From Christensenella sp964494645 (GTDB lineage Bacteria; Bacillota; Clostridia; Christensenellales; Christensenellaceae): a stretch of DNA of 26,806 bases. Below the pieces are notes generated by a model. The model saw only the letters and a list, made by a program, of their open reading frames with translations, was not told where the DNA came from and did no database searches. Every line of letters starts with the position of its first letter. Within the stretch, counting starts at the first letter, position 1. Position numbers and translations under genes: made by a program. This document shows, piece after piece, positions 12,337 through 20,457 of this stretch. The stretch covers positions 1 to 26,806 of the forward strand of contig CAZBSH010000032.1 in assembly GCA_964494645.1 (NCBI GenBank), given 5' to 3'.

Positions 12337-15027
12337 ATGGATGAAATACGCCCTGACCCGGGAAAACTGTTAAAACAGATTAAGCAGGAAGAACCGGAAC
12401 ATAAGGGAAAACTGAAAATCTTTTTTGGTTATGCGGCGGGCGTAGGAAAAACCTACGCCATGCTGGAAGCCGCACACGATGCAAAAAAGCGCGGCGTTGA
12501 TGTTGTCGTGGGTTATGTGGAACCGCATACCCGACCTGAGACGCTCGCGCTTGTTGACGGTCTTGAGGGGTTGCCGCCCCTTGAAGTGCCTTATAAGGGG
12601 ATTACGTTAAAAGAATTCGATCTGGACGCAGCGCTTACGCGTCGTCCTCAGCTTGTGCTGGTGGACGAGCTTGCGCACACCAATGCGCACGGATTGCGGC
12701 ATACCAAGCGTTGGGGTGATATTGAGGAGCTGCTTGATGCGGGCATTGATGTATATTCGACGGTCAATGTACAGCATATTGAAAGTTTAAACGATATCGT
12801 TGCCTCTATCACGCAAGTTGTGGTGCGTGAACGCATTCCGGATAAGGTGTTTGACATGGCGGATGAGGTCGAGATCATCGACATAGAACCGTCGGTATTG
12901 CTTGAGCGTTTGCATGAAGGCAAGATATATCGGCAAAAGCAGGCGCACGAGGCATTGGAGCATTTTTTTGTGCGTGAAAACCTGATGGCATTGCGCGAGA
13001 TCGCCCTTCGGCGGGTAGCGGATCGGGTCAATCAAAACAACGAAAGTATTCCCGCGCGCGAGCATATTCTCGTGTGTTTGAGCGCATCGCCTACGAACGC
13101 TAAGGTTATTCGGACAGCGGCGCGGATGGCAGAGGTGTTCCACGCGGGCTTTACTGCGTTATTTGTGGATACGCCTTCCAATCCTGCACTGGATGCGGAC
13201 GGCGCAAAAAATTTGAGGGACAATATCCGGCTGGCAAAGGAAATGGGCGCGAAGATTGCGACGACGTATGGAGAAAACATACCAATGCAGATATCCGCTT
13301 TTTCGCGCGTGAGCGGTGTGACCAAAATAGTGATTGGCAGGACAGGCCAAAAAACACCTTTTTTTGGACGGCGGCAGAATTTTGTGGATCAGTTGATCGA
13401 ACGGGCGCCGGAACTCGAGATATTTGTAATTCCGGACAGCGGAACAAAAGAGTATAAGCCGCGCCGTGCAAAAGCGTGGGGAAAATTCCGATTTTCCGTC
13501 AGGGATTTTGTCAAAATGCTGCTCATTATGACGCTGTCGGTATTGGTTGGGATATTGTTCGACAGGATCGGCTTTAGCCAGGCAAACGTGATCGTCGTAC
13601 TGATTTTGGGTGTCCTCATCACGGCGAACCAGACGCGCGGACGTTTTTATGGCGTGGTTGCCTCTGTGATCGGTGTACTGCTGTACAATTTTTTCTTTAC
13701 AGAGCCGCGGTTTACGCTCAACGCATACGGAGCGGAATACCCGATCACGTTTGCGATCATGCTGGTTGCTGCTCTTATCACAAGCGGGCTCACCAGTAAA
13801 GTCAAACGGCAGGCGGCGGCAGCCACCATCAATGCTTTTCGCGCGAATATCCTTTTGGAAGCGGATCGGAATTTACAGGACGCAAAAACAAAAGAGGAGA
13901 TCGTACAACGTTCGCTTTATGAAATCGCGCGTTTTGCAAAAAAGCCGGCGGTCATCTATCTTGCGGACGGAGGAAATGTGGACGGTGTGTTTGCTGTCAA
14001 CGAGTATGGGGAAGAACAAAAACAAGCGGAATTTTTGAACGAGGACGAACGCGCTGTGGCGGCATGGTGTATTCGAAACCGCCATTCGGCGGGCAAAGGA
14101 ACCAACACGCTGCCCGGTGCGGCGGCGCGTTATACGCCATTGACGACAAAAGAGGGGGTGCTCGCCGTTGTAGGGATCGTAGAAGAGGCGGAGGAGCAAG
14201 CCGGGAGTATGCAAGATTCTCTTCTGTATGCGTTGTATGCGCAGATTACGTCCGCATTGGAACGGTATGTGCTCAATGAGGCGCAGCGTGAAGCGGAGAT
14301 GCAGGCGGAAAGCGAGCGTTTTCGTTCCAATTTGCTGCGCGCGGTATCACATGACCTGCGCACACCGCTGACGAGTATTTCGGGCAGCGCCAATTCGATG
14401 TTGACAAACAAGTTTGATGAAAAGACCCAAAACCGGTTGATCGCAGGTATCTATGATGATTCGGTATGGTTGATCAATCTGGTGGAAAATCTGCTTTCTG
14501 TTTCGCGAATTGACAACGATAACGTAAAGCTGCGTACAGAGCCGCAGCTGATGTCAGAAATCATCGAGGAAGCATTGCGTCATGTGAGCCGCAGGGTGTC
14601 CGAACATCATTTACTGACGCATTTACAGGATGATATGATGATGGTTGCTGTAGATGTGCAGCTGATTGTGCAGGTGCTTATCAATATCATAGACAACGCG
14701 GTCAAGTATACGGACGCGGGATCGACGATCGAGATCCTTGTTGTGAAAAGGGGAAACGAGGCGGTGGTACGTATCGGCGACGACGGAAAGGGCATCAGTG
14801 ACCGGGACAAAAAAAATATTTTTGATATGTTCTATACGGTGAGTGGCAACAAAGGTGACAGCCGAAGGGGACTTGGTCTTGGGCTGGCACTTTGCAAAAT
14901 CATTGTAGAGGCGCATGGCGGACAGATTGCCGTCATGGATAACAGTCCGGTACACGGTACGGTATTCGAATTTACGCTGCCCATAGCGGAGGTGAAAAAC
15001 AGTGAAAACTTCAATCATGATCGTTGA
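12337..15027 (+). CDS. kdpD: KdpD, K+-sensing histidine kinase
   Basis: An 896-residue sensor kinase. In order: KdpD domain with Walker A GYAAGVGKT (31-39) and Walker B LVLVDELAHTNAHG (about 106-119); USP-like domain (about 241-370); four membrane helices (about 390-490, DUF4118); GAF-like domain (about 515-650); HisKA with phosphoacceptor H672 in SHDLRTPLTS; and HATPase with N box INIIDNAVKYT, DDGKGI and RRGLGLGLAL. The USP domain holds S249-A-S251, exactly 20 residues, then FTALF (272-276), nearly the SxS-X20-FTAxY motif known to bind c-di-AMP in S. aureus KdpD; Phe replaces the last Tyr. Low K+ should lead to phosphorylation of KdpE, and c-di-AMP should damp it. AGGAG precedes ATG. Its 3' end overlaps kdpE by 26 bases. 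Confidence 0.96.
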   Translation: MDEIRPDPGKLLKQIKQEEPEHKGKLKIFFGYAAGVGKTYAMLEAAHDAKKRGVDVVVGYVEPHTRPETLALVDGLEGLPPLEVPYKGITLKEFDLDAALTRRPQLVLVDELAHTNAHGLRHTKRWGDIEELLDAGIDVYSTVNVQHIESLNDIVASITQVVVRERIPDKVFDMADEVEIIDIEPSVLLERLHEGKIYRQKQAHEALEHFFVRENLMALREIALRRVADRVNQNNESIPAREHILVCLSASPTNAKVIRTAARMAEVFHAGFTALFVDTPSNPALDADGAKNLRDNIRLAKEMGAKIATTYGENIPMQISAFSRVSGVTKIVIGRTGQKTPFFGRRQNFVDQLIERAPELEIFVIPDSGTKEYKPRRAKAWGKFRFSVRDFVKMLLIMTLSVLVGILFDRIGFSQANVIVVLILGVLITANQTRGRFYGVVASVIGVLLYNFFFTEPRFTLNAYGAEYPITFAIMLVAALITSGLTSKVKRQAAAATINAFRANILLEADRNLQDAKTKEEIVQRSLYEIARFAKKPAVIYLADGGNVDGVFAVNEYGEEQKQAEFLNEDERAVAAWCIRNRHSAGKGTNTLPGAAARYTPLTTKEGVLAVVGIVEEAEEQAGSMQDSLLYALYAQITSALERYVLNEAQREAEMQAESERFRSNLLRAVSHDLRTPLTSISGSANSMLTNKFDEKTQNRLIAGIYDDSVWLINLVENLLSVSRIDNDNVKLRTEPQLMSEIIEEALRHVSRRVSEHHLLTHLQDDMMMVAVDVQLIVQVLINIIDNAVKYTDAGSTIEILVVKRGNEAVVRIGDDGKGISDRDKKNIFDMFYTVSGNKGDSRRGLGLGLALCKIIVEAHGGQIAVMDNSPVHGTVFEFTLPIAEVKNSENFNHDR

Positions 15028-15691
15028 GGACGATCAGGCAATTCGGAATTTTATGACGGCGACCTTAGATCTTAACGCATACCAGTGTATTACGGCGGAA
15101 AGCGGGGAACAGGCATTGATGTACGCGGTCACAAACAGACCGGACATCATTATTTTAGATCTCGGTTTGCCGGATATGGACGGGGTGGATATCATCAAGA
15201 AGCTGCGTACATGGTCGCAGTGTCCGATTATCGTAGTGAGCGCGCGCAGCGAGGATAAAGACAAGATCAGCGCTCTGGACGCCGGGGCGGACGACTATTT
15301 GACAAAGCCGTTTTCCATGGACGAGTTGTTGGCGCGGCTGCGTGTAGCGGTGCGAAAATTGAGTCCTGCACAAGCAGAGCAGGACGCGGTTTTTGCAAAC
15401 GGCGGTTTGAAGATTGACTATGCTGCGGGTTGTGTATATGTAAACGGGCAGGAATGTCACCTCACGCCAATGGAATATAAGCTTGTGTGCCTGCTTGCGA
15501 AAAATGTGGGAAGAGTACTGACGCACAAATATATTTTAAAAGAGGTATGGAACAGCACGCTCGAAAGTGACATTCCGTCGCTGCGGGTCTTTATGGCGAC
15601 GCTGCGCAAAAAGATCGACAAAGATCAGGAATACATACAGACCCATATCGGCGTCGGCTATCGCATGCTTCGAATAACAGACGGTGAATAA
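15002..15691 (+). CDS. kdpE: KdpE, OmpR-family response regulator
   Basis: A 229-residue regulator. The receiver domain (about 1-120) has the acidic pocket E9-D10-D11, phosphoacceptor D53 in ILDLGLPDMDG, and K in YLTKPFS. A winged-helix OmpR/PhoB domain (about 130-225) follows, with LTPMEYKLVCLLAKNVGRVLTHKYIL and the ending THIGVGYRM. Phosphorylated by KdpD, it should activate kdp transcription, probably at the TAAT repeats upstream of kdpF. The start is GTG at 15002, supported by GGAGG nine bases upstream; the overlap with kdpD implies coupled translation. The operon ends at a strong terminator right after the stop. Confidence 0.95.
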   Translation: MKTSIMIVEDDQAIRNFMTATLDLNAYQCITAESGEQALMYAVTNRPDIIILDLGLPDMDGVDIIKKLRTWSQCPIIVVSARSEDKDKISALDAGADDYLTKPFSMDELLARLRVAVRKLSPAQAEQDAVFANGGLKIDYAAGCVYVNGQECHLTPMEYKLVCLLAKNVGRVLTHKYILKEVWNSTLESDIPSLRVFMATLRKKIDKDQEYIQTHIGVGYRMLRITDGE

Positions 15692-15726
15692 AAAAGCTCC
15701 CATCCATTGTGGATGGGAGCTTTTGT
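15691..15726. terminator. bidirectional terminator between kdpE and floT
   Basis: An 11-bp perfect stem AGCTCCCATCC (15695-15705)/GGATGGGAGCT (15711-15721) with an ATTGT loop, flanked by AAAAA and TTTTGTTT. It serves both converging operons. Confidence 0.93.
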
Positions 15727-15727
15727 T

Positions 15728-17209
15728 TCACTGCGCAGGGGACGATGGCTCGTCCGTTTGATCGGGCATCGTTTCTGTTTGCGATGGTTCAAGGGTTACG
15801 GCCGGCATCTTATCAGATACATCAACCGTTTCCGTCTCATTGGTATCGTTGATCTTTTTTCCCAGAAATTCAGGCAACTCCATCCCCGCCATTTCGAAGA
15901 TTTCGTTCATGGGAGGGATGCTCTTCATTAGCCCGGAAAGGAAGTTGGCTGTGCTTGATTTCCCGTCTTTGCCTGTTGCGCCGCCATCCCATACTGTCAC
16001 CTTATCTATCTTCAAGTCGCGGACAGCCTCGACTTGTACTTTCATCAGATCTTCCATCTTATCTGCAAGCATCAGCATGAGCGCATTTTTCGCGTTGCCG
16101 CCCGCCGCATTTACGATATCCGCAAAACCGGCAGCCTGCTTTTTCAGAATTTCCTGCATACCGCGCGCTTCTGCTTCCATTTTGGCGTAGATCGCATCCG
16201 CCTCGCCGGCGGCTTGCCTGCGCAGGCGCTCCGCTTCTGCTTCTGCCTCAAGCTCGATCTGACGTTTTCTGATCTCTGCTTTTACGATAACGTCAGCTTC
16301 CAAAGTTGCCTTTTCACGCGAAGAACGTGCAAGCTCTGCAAGCTTCTCGGCGGCATATGCCTCTTCGAGCGCTTTGGCAGCCTGTACCTTTTCAGCCGCG
16401 GTTGCGAGCCTTGTTGCTTCCGCTTCTTTTTCGCGGCGCGCAGCATCTGACTGGGCAATCTCGATCTTTGCCGTATTTTCTCCGGTGATTGCCTTAGAGT
16501 TCGCTGTTGCGACCTCTACGCGCTGATCGCGCTGTGCGTTTGCCTCACCGATAGAACCGTCGCGTACTTTTTCCGCAACGGATTTTTTTGCGTCATTGAT
16601 CGCTTTGGCAGCAGCTTCCTTACCGAGCGCTGTGATGTAGCCGGACTCGTCGCTGATATCCGTTACGTTCACGTTGATGAGCCGCAGCCCGATCTTTTTT
16701 AATTCGGATTCCACATTGCGCGAAACCGCTTCCAAGAATTTGTCGCGATCTGTATTGATTTCTTCAATGTCCATCGTTGCGATGACGAGACGCAGTTGAC
16801 CAAAGATGATGTCTTTCGCAAGTTCTTGTATCTCCGCCATTTGCAGTCCAAGCAAGCGTTCTGCCGCGTTTTGCATGATGCCCTGTTCCGTTGAGATGCC
16901 TACCGTGAAGATGGAAGGAACATCGATACGGATGTTTTGACGGGAAAGCGCGCTTTTCAAATCGACTTGTATGGAAAGCGGCGTAAGGTCAAGATACTGG
17001 TACGCCTGTATCACAGGCCAGATGAACGCCGCGCCACCGTGGATACACCGTGACGTACGGTTTGTTCCGTCGCTATTCTGACCGACCTTACCATAAATGA
17101 CCATGATTTTGTCGGAAGGGCATTTTTTGTACCGTGTCAAAAAGATCAGCAGGCACATAAATACCAGTACAACGATCACTACAATTAAAATCAAGCTTTC
17201 AATACTCAT
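15728..17209 (-). CDS. floT: flotillin-like membrane protein (FloT/YuaG family)
   Basis: A 493-residue membrane scaffold protein. A single N-terminal hydrophobic segment (about residues 5-25) anchors it, an SPFH/band 7 domain covers about 28-220, and a long Ala/Glu/Arg-rich coiled coil (about 220-365) follows, with repeated EAEAE and AEKL patterns. The C-terminal part contains the flotillin-type GNAKNALMLMLADKMEDLMKVQ and a Thr/Glu-rich tail (about 455-493). Flotillins oligomerise and organise membrane microdomains in bacteria. The gene lies 34 bases after an NfeD-type gene, the same pairing as yuaF-yuaG in Bacillus subtilis. It probably belongs to the operon that starts with the DUF1836 gene. 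The start is supported by GGGGG upstream. Confidence 0.92.
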   Translation of the reverse strand: MSIESLILIVVIVVLVFMCLLIFLTRYKKCPSDKIMVIYGKVGQNSDGTNRTSRCIHGGAAFIWPVIQAYQYLDLTPLSIQVDLKSALSRQNIRIDVPSIFTVGISTEQGIMQNAAERLLGLQMAEIQELAKDIIFGQLRLVIATMDIEEINTDRDKFLEAVSRNVESELKKIGLRLINVNVTDISDESGYITALGKEAAAKAINDAKKSVAEKVRDGSIGEANAQRDQRVEVATANSKAITGENTAKIEIAQSDAARREKEAEATRLATAAEKVQAAKALEEAYAAEKLAELARSSREKATLEADVIVKAEIRKRQIELEAEAEAERLRRQAAGEADAIYAKMEAEARGMQEILKKQAAGFADIVNAAGGNAKNALMLMLADKMEDLMKVQVEAVRDLKIDKVTVWDGGATGKDGKSSTANFLSGLMKSIPPMNEIFEMAGMELPEFLGKKINDTNETETVDVSDKMPAVTLEPSQTETMPDQTDEPSSPAQ

Positions 17210-17243
17210 TTTGTTTTCCCCCTGACCGGATAGCTACCGGTCT

Positions 17244-17960
17244 TTACTTGCGTTTGACGACGAGCGTATTTCCGCTCGTGATTCCTGTTACAATCACCTG
17301 TGCCCCTGTCGGGATGGTAGTATCTTCATCTGTGACTGCGTCCATCTCGCTGAGTGTTCCCTGCACCATGACAGAGACCTTGCCTGCCGCACTGCGTTTT
17401 TCGTGTATGGGCAGGTATACGGTGCCGGATTTGCCAAGCGCGTTGCGGATATCCATCGTGCCGTCTGACTGAAGGCGCAGCATGCCACGCATCGCGACAG
17501 CCATCAGTACCATTGCTATGAAGCCGAACACGAGCGCGAGTACCACGCTTGCAACGGGCAGCACGTCGGACTTCAAAAGCAGAAGACCCGACCAGCCGAA
17601 CACCGCGAAGAACGCGACCAGACCTTGCAATGTAAAGAGGTGCAGTCCGCTGTCTCCAAAGTGCGTTTGTCCGCTGTCTGGGTGTGTACCCGGCGGGGCA
17701 TCTGTATCCATTGATATGTCGATGTCGGTTGCGCCATCTGTTGTGATCTCGCCAATGTGTACATCCGTATGTGGAATACCGTCGTGCATTCCGCCGGTAT
17801 CCGTATGGATATCGCCCGGCGCGTCTGTGCCGGCATCTGCGCCATGACCAACGCCGACAAGCAGCAGAATGACTTCGATCACCAACAGAACGGTAGAGGC
17901 GATCCCGATCACGGCAAAGATTTGTTCAACCAATGTCATGGCTTCCCACCAAGCAATCAT
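17244..17960 (-). CDS. NfeD/YuaF-like membrane protein with Asp/His-rich loop
   Basis: A 238-residue protein. TM1 lies about residues 13-37, two more helices about 108-130 and 132-156, and a C-terminal OB-fold (about 165-238, with GKSGTVYLPI, GKVSVMVQG and GAQVIVTGITSGNTLVVKRK) is typical of NfeD. NfeD-type partners act with flotillins in membrane microdomains. The unusual part is residues 38-107, between TM1 and TM2: by my count it has 13 Asp and 8 His, one Glu, and no Lys or Arg. This loop lies on one side of the membrane and could bind divalent metals; YuaF has no such known function. AGGAGG is eight bases before ATG. It starts 17 bases after the DUF1836 gene and is followed by floT. Confidence 0.86.
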   Translation of the reverse strand: MIAWWEAMTLVEQIFAVIGIASTVLLVIEVILLLVGVGHGADAGTDAPGDIHTDTGGMHDGIPHTDVHIGEITTDGATDIDISMDTDAPPGTHPDSGQTHFGDSGLHLFTLQGLVAFFAVFGWSGLLLLKSDVLPVASVVLALVFGFIAMVLMAVAMRGMLRLQSDGTMDIRNALGKSGTVYLPIHEKRSAAGKVSVMVQGTLSEMDAVTDEDTTIPTGAQVIVTGITSGNTLVVKRK

Positions 17961-17977
17961 TTGTTTATCCTCCTATA

Positions 17978-18511
17978 TCAAATATCAAGGGCGTTCAGTT
18001 CCAAAAGAGCTTCTGTGCGAACTTGCACCGAAATGTGTGCAAGCAGCATGATGCGAAGCACTTCTTGCATTCGTATTGCAGTATGATCCGGAAGGGTACG
18101 CTTTGCAAGAGCCTTGCTGATGATAGCGTCAAGCTTTGTGGCGGTACGCACCGCATCACCCGGCACAAGCGCAAGGACATCCACAAAGCATGCATAAATG
18201 AGGGAAGGCGCGCCCGAAGCAGTTACCGTAACGTAATCGATCATACGCGTGATCCGGTCGATCTGGAAAATATCGTTGAGCATATTGATGATCACGATTC
18301 GGCAAAACTGATCACAGTCGTACCTTTTGCCAACGGGAGGGCTGACAAATTTGCGTTTGACCCAGTTTTGCACGGTATGCGCAGAAAGACCGGTGAGCTG
18401 CAATACCTGAGAAAGTACCAGACCATTGGCGGCAAACAAAGAATCCAAAAAATTCTGTATGCCGTTTTCCATATTTATTTCAACCGTTGTCCCCGGTAAA
18501 TAACCAATCAC
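17978..18511 (-). CDS. DUF1836 family helix-turn-helix protein
   Basis: A 177-residue protein whose segment LSQVLQLTGLSAHTVQNWVKRKFVSPPVGKRYDCDQFCRIVIINMLNDIFQ is the DUF1836 signature, with a MerR-like helix-turn-helix. It is predicted to bind DNA, and the rest is helical. The longest frame starts at GTG 18538, but AAGGA lies eight bases before an in-frame GTG at 18511 (VIGYLPGTT...), which I prefer; no ribosome site precedes the upstream GTG. It is first in an operon with the NfeD-like gene (17 bases) and floT, behind a perfect promoter. It may regulate its own operon through the dyad inside that promoter, but this is inference. Confidence 0.78.
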   Translation of the reverse strand: MIGYLPGTTVEINMENGIQNFLDSLFAANGLVLSQVLQLTGLSAHTVQNWVKRKFVSPPVGKRYDCDQFCRIVIINMLNDIFQIDRITRMIDYVTVTASGAPSLIYACFVDVLALVPGDAVRTATKLDAIISKALAKRTLPDHTAIRMQEVLRIMLLAHISVQVRTEALLELNALDI

Positions 18512-18573
18512 ATCGCCGTTCCTTTCTATGTTTACCACTAAGGGCGTGGGTTTGAATTTCTGTGTTTGACATC

Positions 18574-18602
18574 ATTATACTACGCGGTCGCGTGACTGTC
18601 AA
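18574..18602 (-). promoter_or_regulatory. perfect consensus promoter of the DUF1836-nfeD-floT operon
   Basis: On the minus strand TTGACA (18602-18597) and TATAAT (18579-18574) are both perfect and 17 bases apart. A perfect consensus often implies repression. The spacer contains ACGCG-GT-CGCGT (18582-18593), a palindromic candidate operator. Confidence 0.88.
18582..18593. promoter_or_regulatory. palindrome in the promoter spacer
   Basis: ACGCG (18582-18586) and CGCGT (18589-18593) are an inverted repeat around two bases, placed between the -35 and -10 elements. It could be a repressor operator. TTTGACA (18565-18571) and TGTCAAA (18597-18603) also form an outer inverted repeat, with a different centre. 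Confidence 0.45.
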
Positions 18603-18626
18603 ATAAAATCGAGCGAACTTTAAAAC

Positions 18627-19601
18627 TCAAAAGGCGAGACCGGCTTGCGCACGCATTTGCTGTAATGTCTCAGAAACCGAGAGACTCAGAGATTGAGCAT
18701 ATGCGTATTCGTCGCTCGATCCTTTCGGATCAGTGATATATCGGTGAAAATCCTTCATCTCGTTGCCCATGAGTATCGTTTTTTCGATGTCGCCGCAAAG
18801 TTTTTCAGGTTCTCCTTCCGCCGGAAAGAACGTGATGTCGGTCATATGGTGCAACAAACGGATAGTGAGTGTGCCGCGGTCGCCGACGATCTCTGATCCG
18901 GCGTGTCCCTGACCGATTTTGGAAGCAGTGAGCAGCACCTGCTTGTCCGGGTAAAAAAAGGTGCTGCTGAAATACCCGTCCGCACCCGAACGCAAACGAT
19001 GCGCGTTTGTTTCGATGCGCTCCGGCTGACCGAAGAGGTCAAGCGCGGGATAGACGCAATAAACGCCCAGATCCATGATGCATCCCGCAGCAAGCGCGGG
19101 ATTGAAAATGTTGGGCAGTTCACCGTTTAAAAAAGCGCCATAACGCGACGATAGCTGCGAAAAATCAAAGTGTACGGTCGTGATATTTCCAAGCCTGGGT
19201 AATGTTTGCTTGAGGGCAAGCCTTTGCGGCTGATGCATCATCATGATCGCTTCCATAAAGACAGCGCTTTTGCGGCGTGCCAGCGAAATCAGTTCGCGCG
19301 TCTCGGTCGGCAGTACAGTCAACGGCTTTTCGCAGATGACGTGCTTACCATTCTCGAGGAGCAGTTTGCATTGCTCATAATGTAAGATATTGGGGCTGGC
19401 TACATATACTGCGCCAATATTGCTTTCTGCAAGCGCGGTGAGGTCGTCAAACGCCTGCGCTGCGCCGTAACGCGCGCCAAAGCTGCGGGCATTTCCAAGG
19501 TCGCGGGAATATACGCCTGCAAGTTCAAACAAGCCTGTTTTTTGCGTTCCTTCGATCATTTGTTGTGTGATGTTGGATGTGCCTATGGTTGCGTATTTCA
19601 T
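18627..19601 (-). CDS. Gfo/Idh/MocA family NAD(P)-dependent oxidoreductase
   Basis: A 324-residue cytosolic enzyme. The N-terminal Rossmann fold starts KYATIGTSNITQQMI, a form of the dinucleotide site found in one subgroup of this family in place of strict GxGxxG, and continues to YVASPNILHYEQC. ICEKPLT (89-95) is the hallmark EKP motif near the substrate. The C-terminal half is a beta-sheet domain, with DLGVYCVYPALDLFG. The family oxidises or reduces sugars, inositols and related alcohols; the substrate here is unknown. The longest frame starts at 19646, but GAGAGG seven bases before ATG 19601 fixes the start. A likely promoter (CTTACA-N16-TATACT, -10 at 19642-19637) is divergent from that of the zinc-ribbon gene. 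Confidence 0.88.
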   Translation of the reverse strand: MKYATIGTSNITQQMIEGTQKTGLFELAGVYSRDLGNARSFGARYGAAQAFDDLTALAESNIGAVYVASPNILHYEQCKLLLENGKHVICEKPLTVLPTETRELISLARRKSAVFMEAIMMMHQPQRLALKQTLPRLGNITTVHFDFSQLSSRYGAFLNGELPNIFNPALAAGCIMDLGVYCVYPALDLFGQPERIETNAHRLRSGADGYFSSTFFYPDKQVLLTASKIGQGHAGSEIVGDRGTLTIRLLHHMTDITFFPAEGEPEKLCGDIEKTILMGNEMKDFHRYITDPKGSSDEYAYAQSLSLSVSETLQQMRAQAGLAF

Positions 19602-19684
19602 ATGGGTACCTCTCGGTATGTTTTGGTTTTGAAACAAGTATATCATATTTCATTGGTTTGTAAGGAAATATTAAGAATAATCCT

Positions 19685-19713
19685 TTGATAAAGCAGAAAA
19701 AATATGGTATAAA
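19685..19713 (+). promoter_or_regulatory. promoter of the first zinc-ribbon/DUF4190 gene
   Basis: TTGATA (19685-19690), a 17-base spacer and TATAAA (19708-19713). Confidence 0.72.
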
Positions 19714-19744
19714 TAACATGTAGAAAGCGAAAGGAGCTTTGATA

Positions 19745-20386
19745 ATGAATTGTAAAAACTGTCATCAAGATTATGATGAAAATTTGAATGCATGTCCTTA
19801 CTGCGGCGCGCCAAAAGAGCAGCAGGCAGAAGGATATCAGCCCCCCGTACAGCAGCCGCCGATGCAGGAACAACCGGCACAGCAGCCGCCGATGCAGGAA
19901 CAACCGCAATACCAGCAGGTTCCTCCACAGTATCAGGCACCCGTGCCTCCGCAGGGACAGCCGCAGCCTGTGCCTCCGCAGGGACAGCCGCAATACCAGC
20001 AGGTTCCTCCGCAGTATCAGGCGCCCGTGCCTCCGCAGGGACAGCCCCAATATCAGCAGCAGTATCAGCCGCCGATGCCGCAGCCTGACGCGCTGGCGAA
20101 AGCAAAGAATATGGCGACGGCATCTATGATATGCGGTATCCTCGGCTTGATTCTTTGCTGGACACCGTATGCGGGATTGGTGCTCAATATTTTAGGCATT
20201 ATTTTCTATACGTTGTACAAGAAGAATGATCCGGCCGGTCAGAACGGCATGGCAACGGCAGGTCTTGTGTGCAGCATTATTGGTCTTATTGTATCGATCA
20301 TATTTACGATCATCTGGACGACAATGTTTGCGGCAATATCATATTATACATCCAGTCCGTGGCTGTGGGATAGTTTCATGTATTAA
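19745..20386 (+). CDS. zinc-ribbon/DUF4190 membrane protein with Pro-Gln repeats (paralog 1)
   Basis: A 213-residue protein. An N-terminal zinc ribbon (CKNCHQDYDENLNACPYCGAPK, four cysteines, residues about 3-23) is followed by a repetitive Pro/Gln/Tyr region (about 33-115), then a DUF4190-type double helix (TASMICGILGLILCW... and GMATAGLVCSIIGLIVSIIF) that anchors it in the membrane. The start ATG 19745 is set by AAGGAG eight bases before it. The repeats are direct DNA duplications, so the length may vary between strains. It is paralogous to the next gene. The zinc ribbon probably lies in the cytosol; function is unknown. Confidence 0.82.
   Translation: MNCKNCHQDYDENLNACPYCGAPKEQQAEGYQPPVQQPPMQEQPAQQPPMQEQPQYQQVPPQYQAPVPPQGQPQPVPPQGQPQYQQVPPQYQAPVPPQGQPQYQQQYQPPMPQPDALAKAKNMATASMICGILGLILCWTPYAGLVLNILGIIFYTLYKKNDPAGQNGMATAGLVCSIIGLIVSIIFTIIWTTMFAAISYYTSSPWLWDSFMY
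19850..20060 (+). repeat. in-frame tandem repeats encoding PQ-rich linker
   Basis: A 27-base unit occurs at 19850-19876 and 19880-19906 (period 30). A larger 56-base block at 19907-19962 recurs at 19991-20046 (period 84) with only a few differences. All periods are multiples of three, so unit loss or gain keeps the frame. Confidence 0.8.
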
Positions 20387-20410
20387 TTAATATCTGTTAA
20401 AGAGATGAGA

Positions 20411-20443
20411 TTGCGCAGCTGCATTGTGGCTGCGCAGTTTTTT
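20411..20443 (+). terminator. terminator between the two DUF4190 paralogs
   Basis: TGCGCAGC (20412-20419) pairs with GCTGCGCA (20429-20436), followed by TTTTTT (20438-20443). It lies 15 bases before the second paralog's start and its U tract runs up to that ribosome site. Read-through is needed for the second gene unless it has its own promoter, and none is obvious. Confidence 0.8.
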
Positions 20444-20457
20444 GAGAGGGGAAGAGT

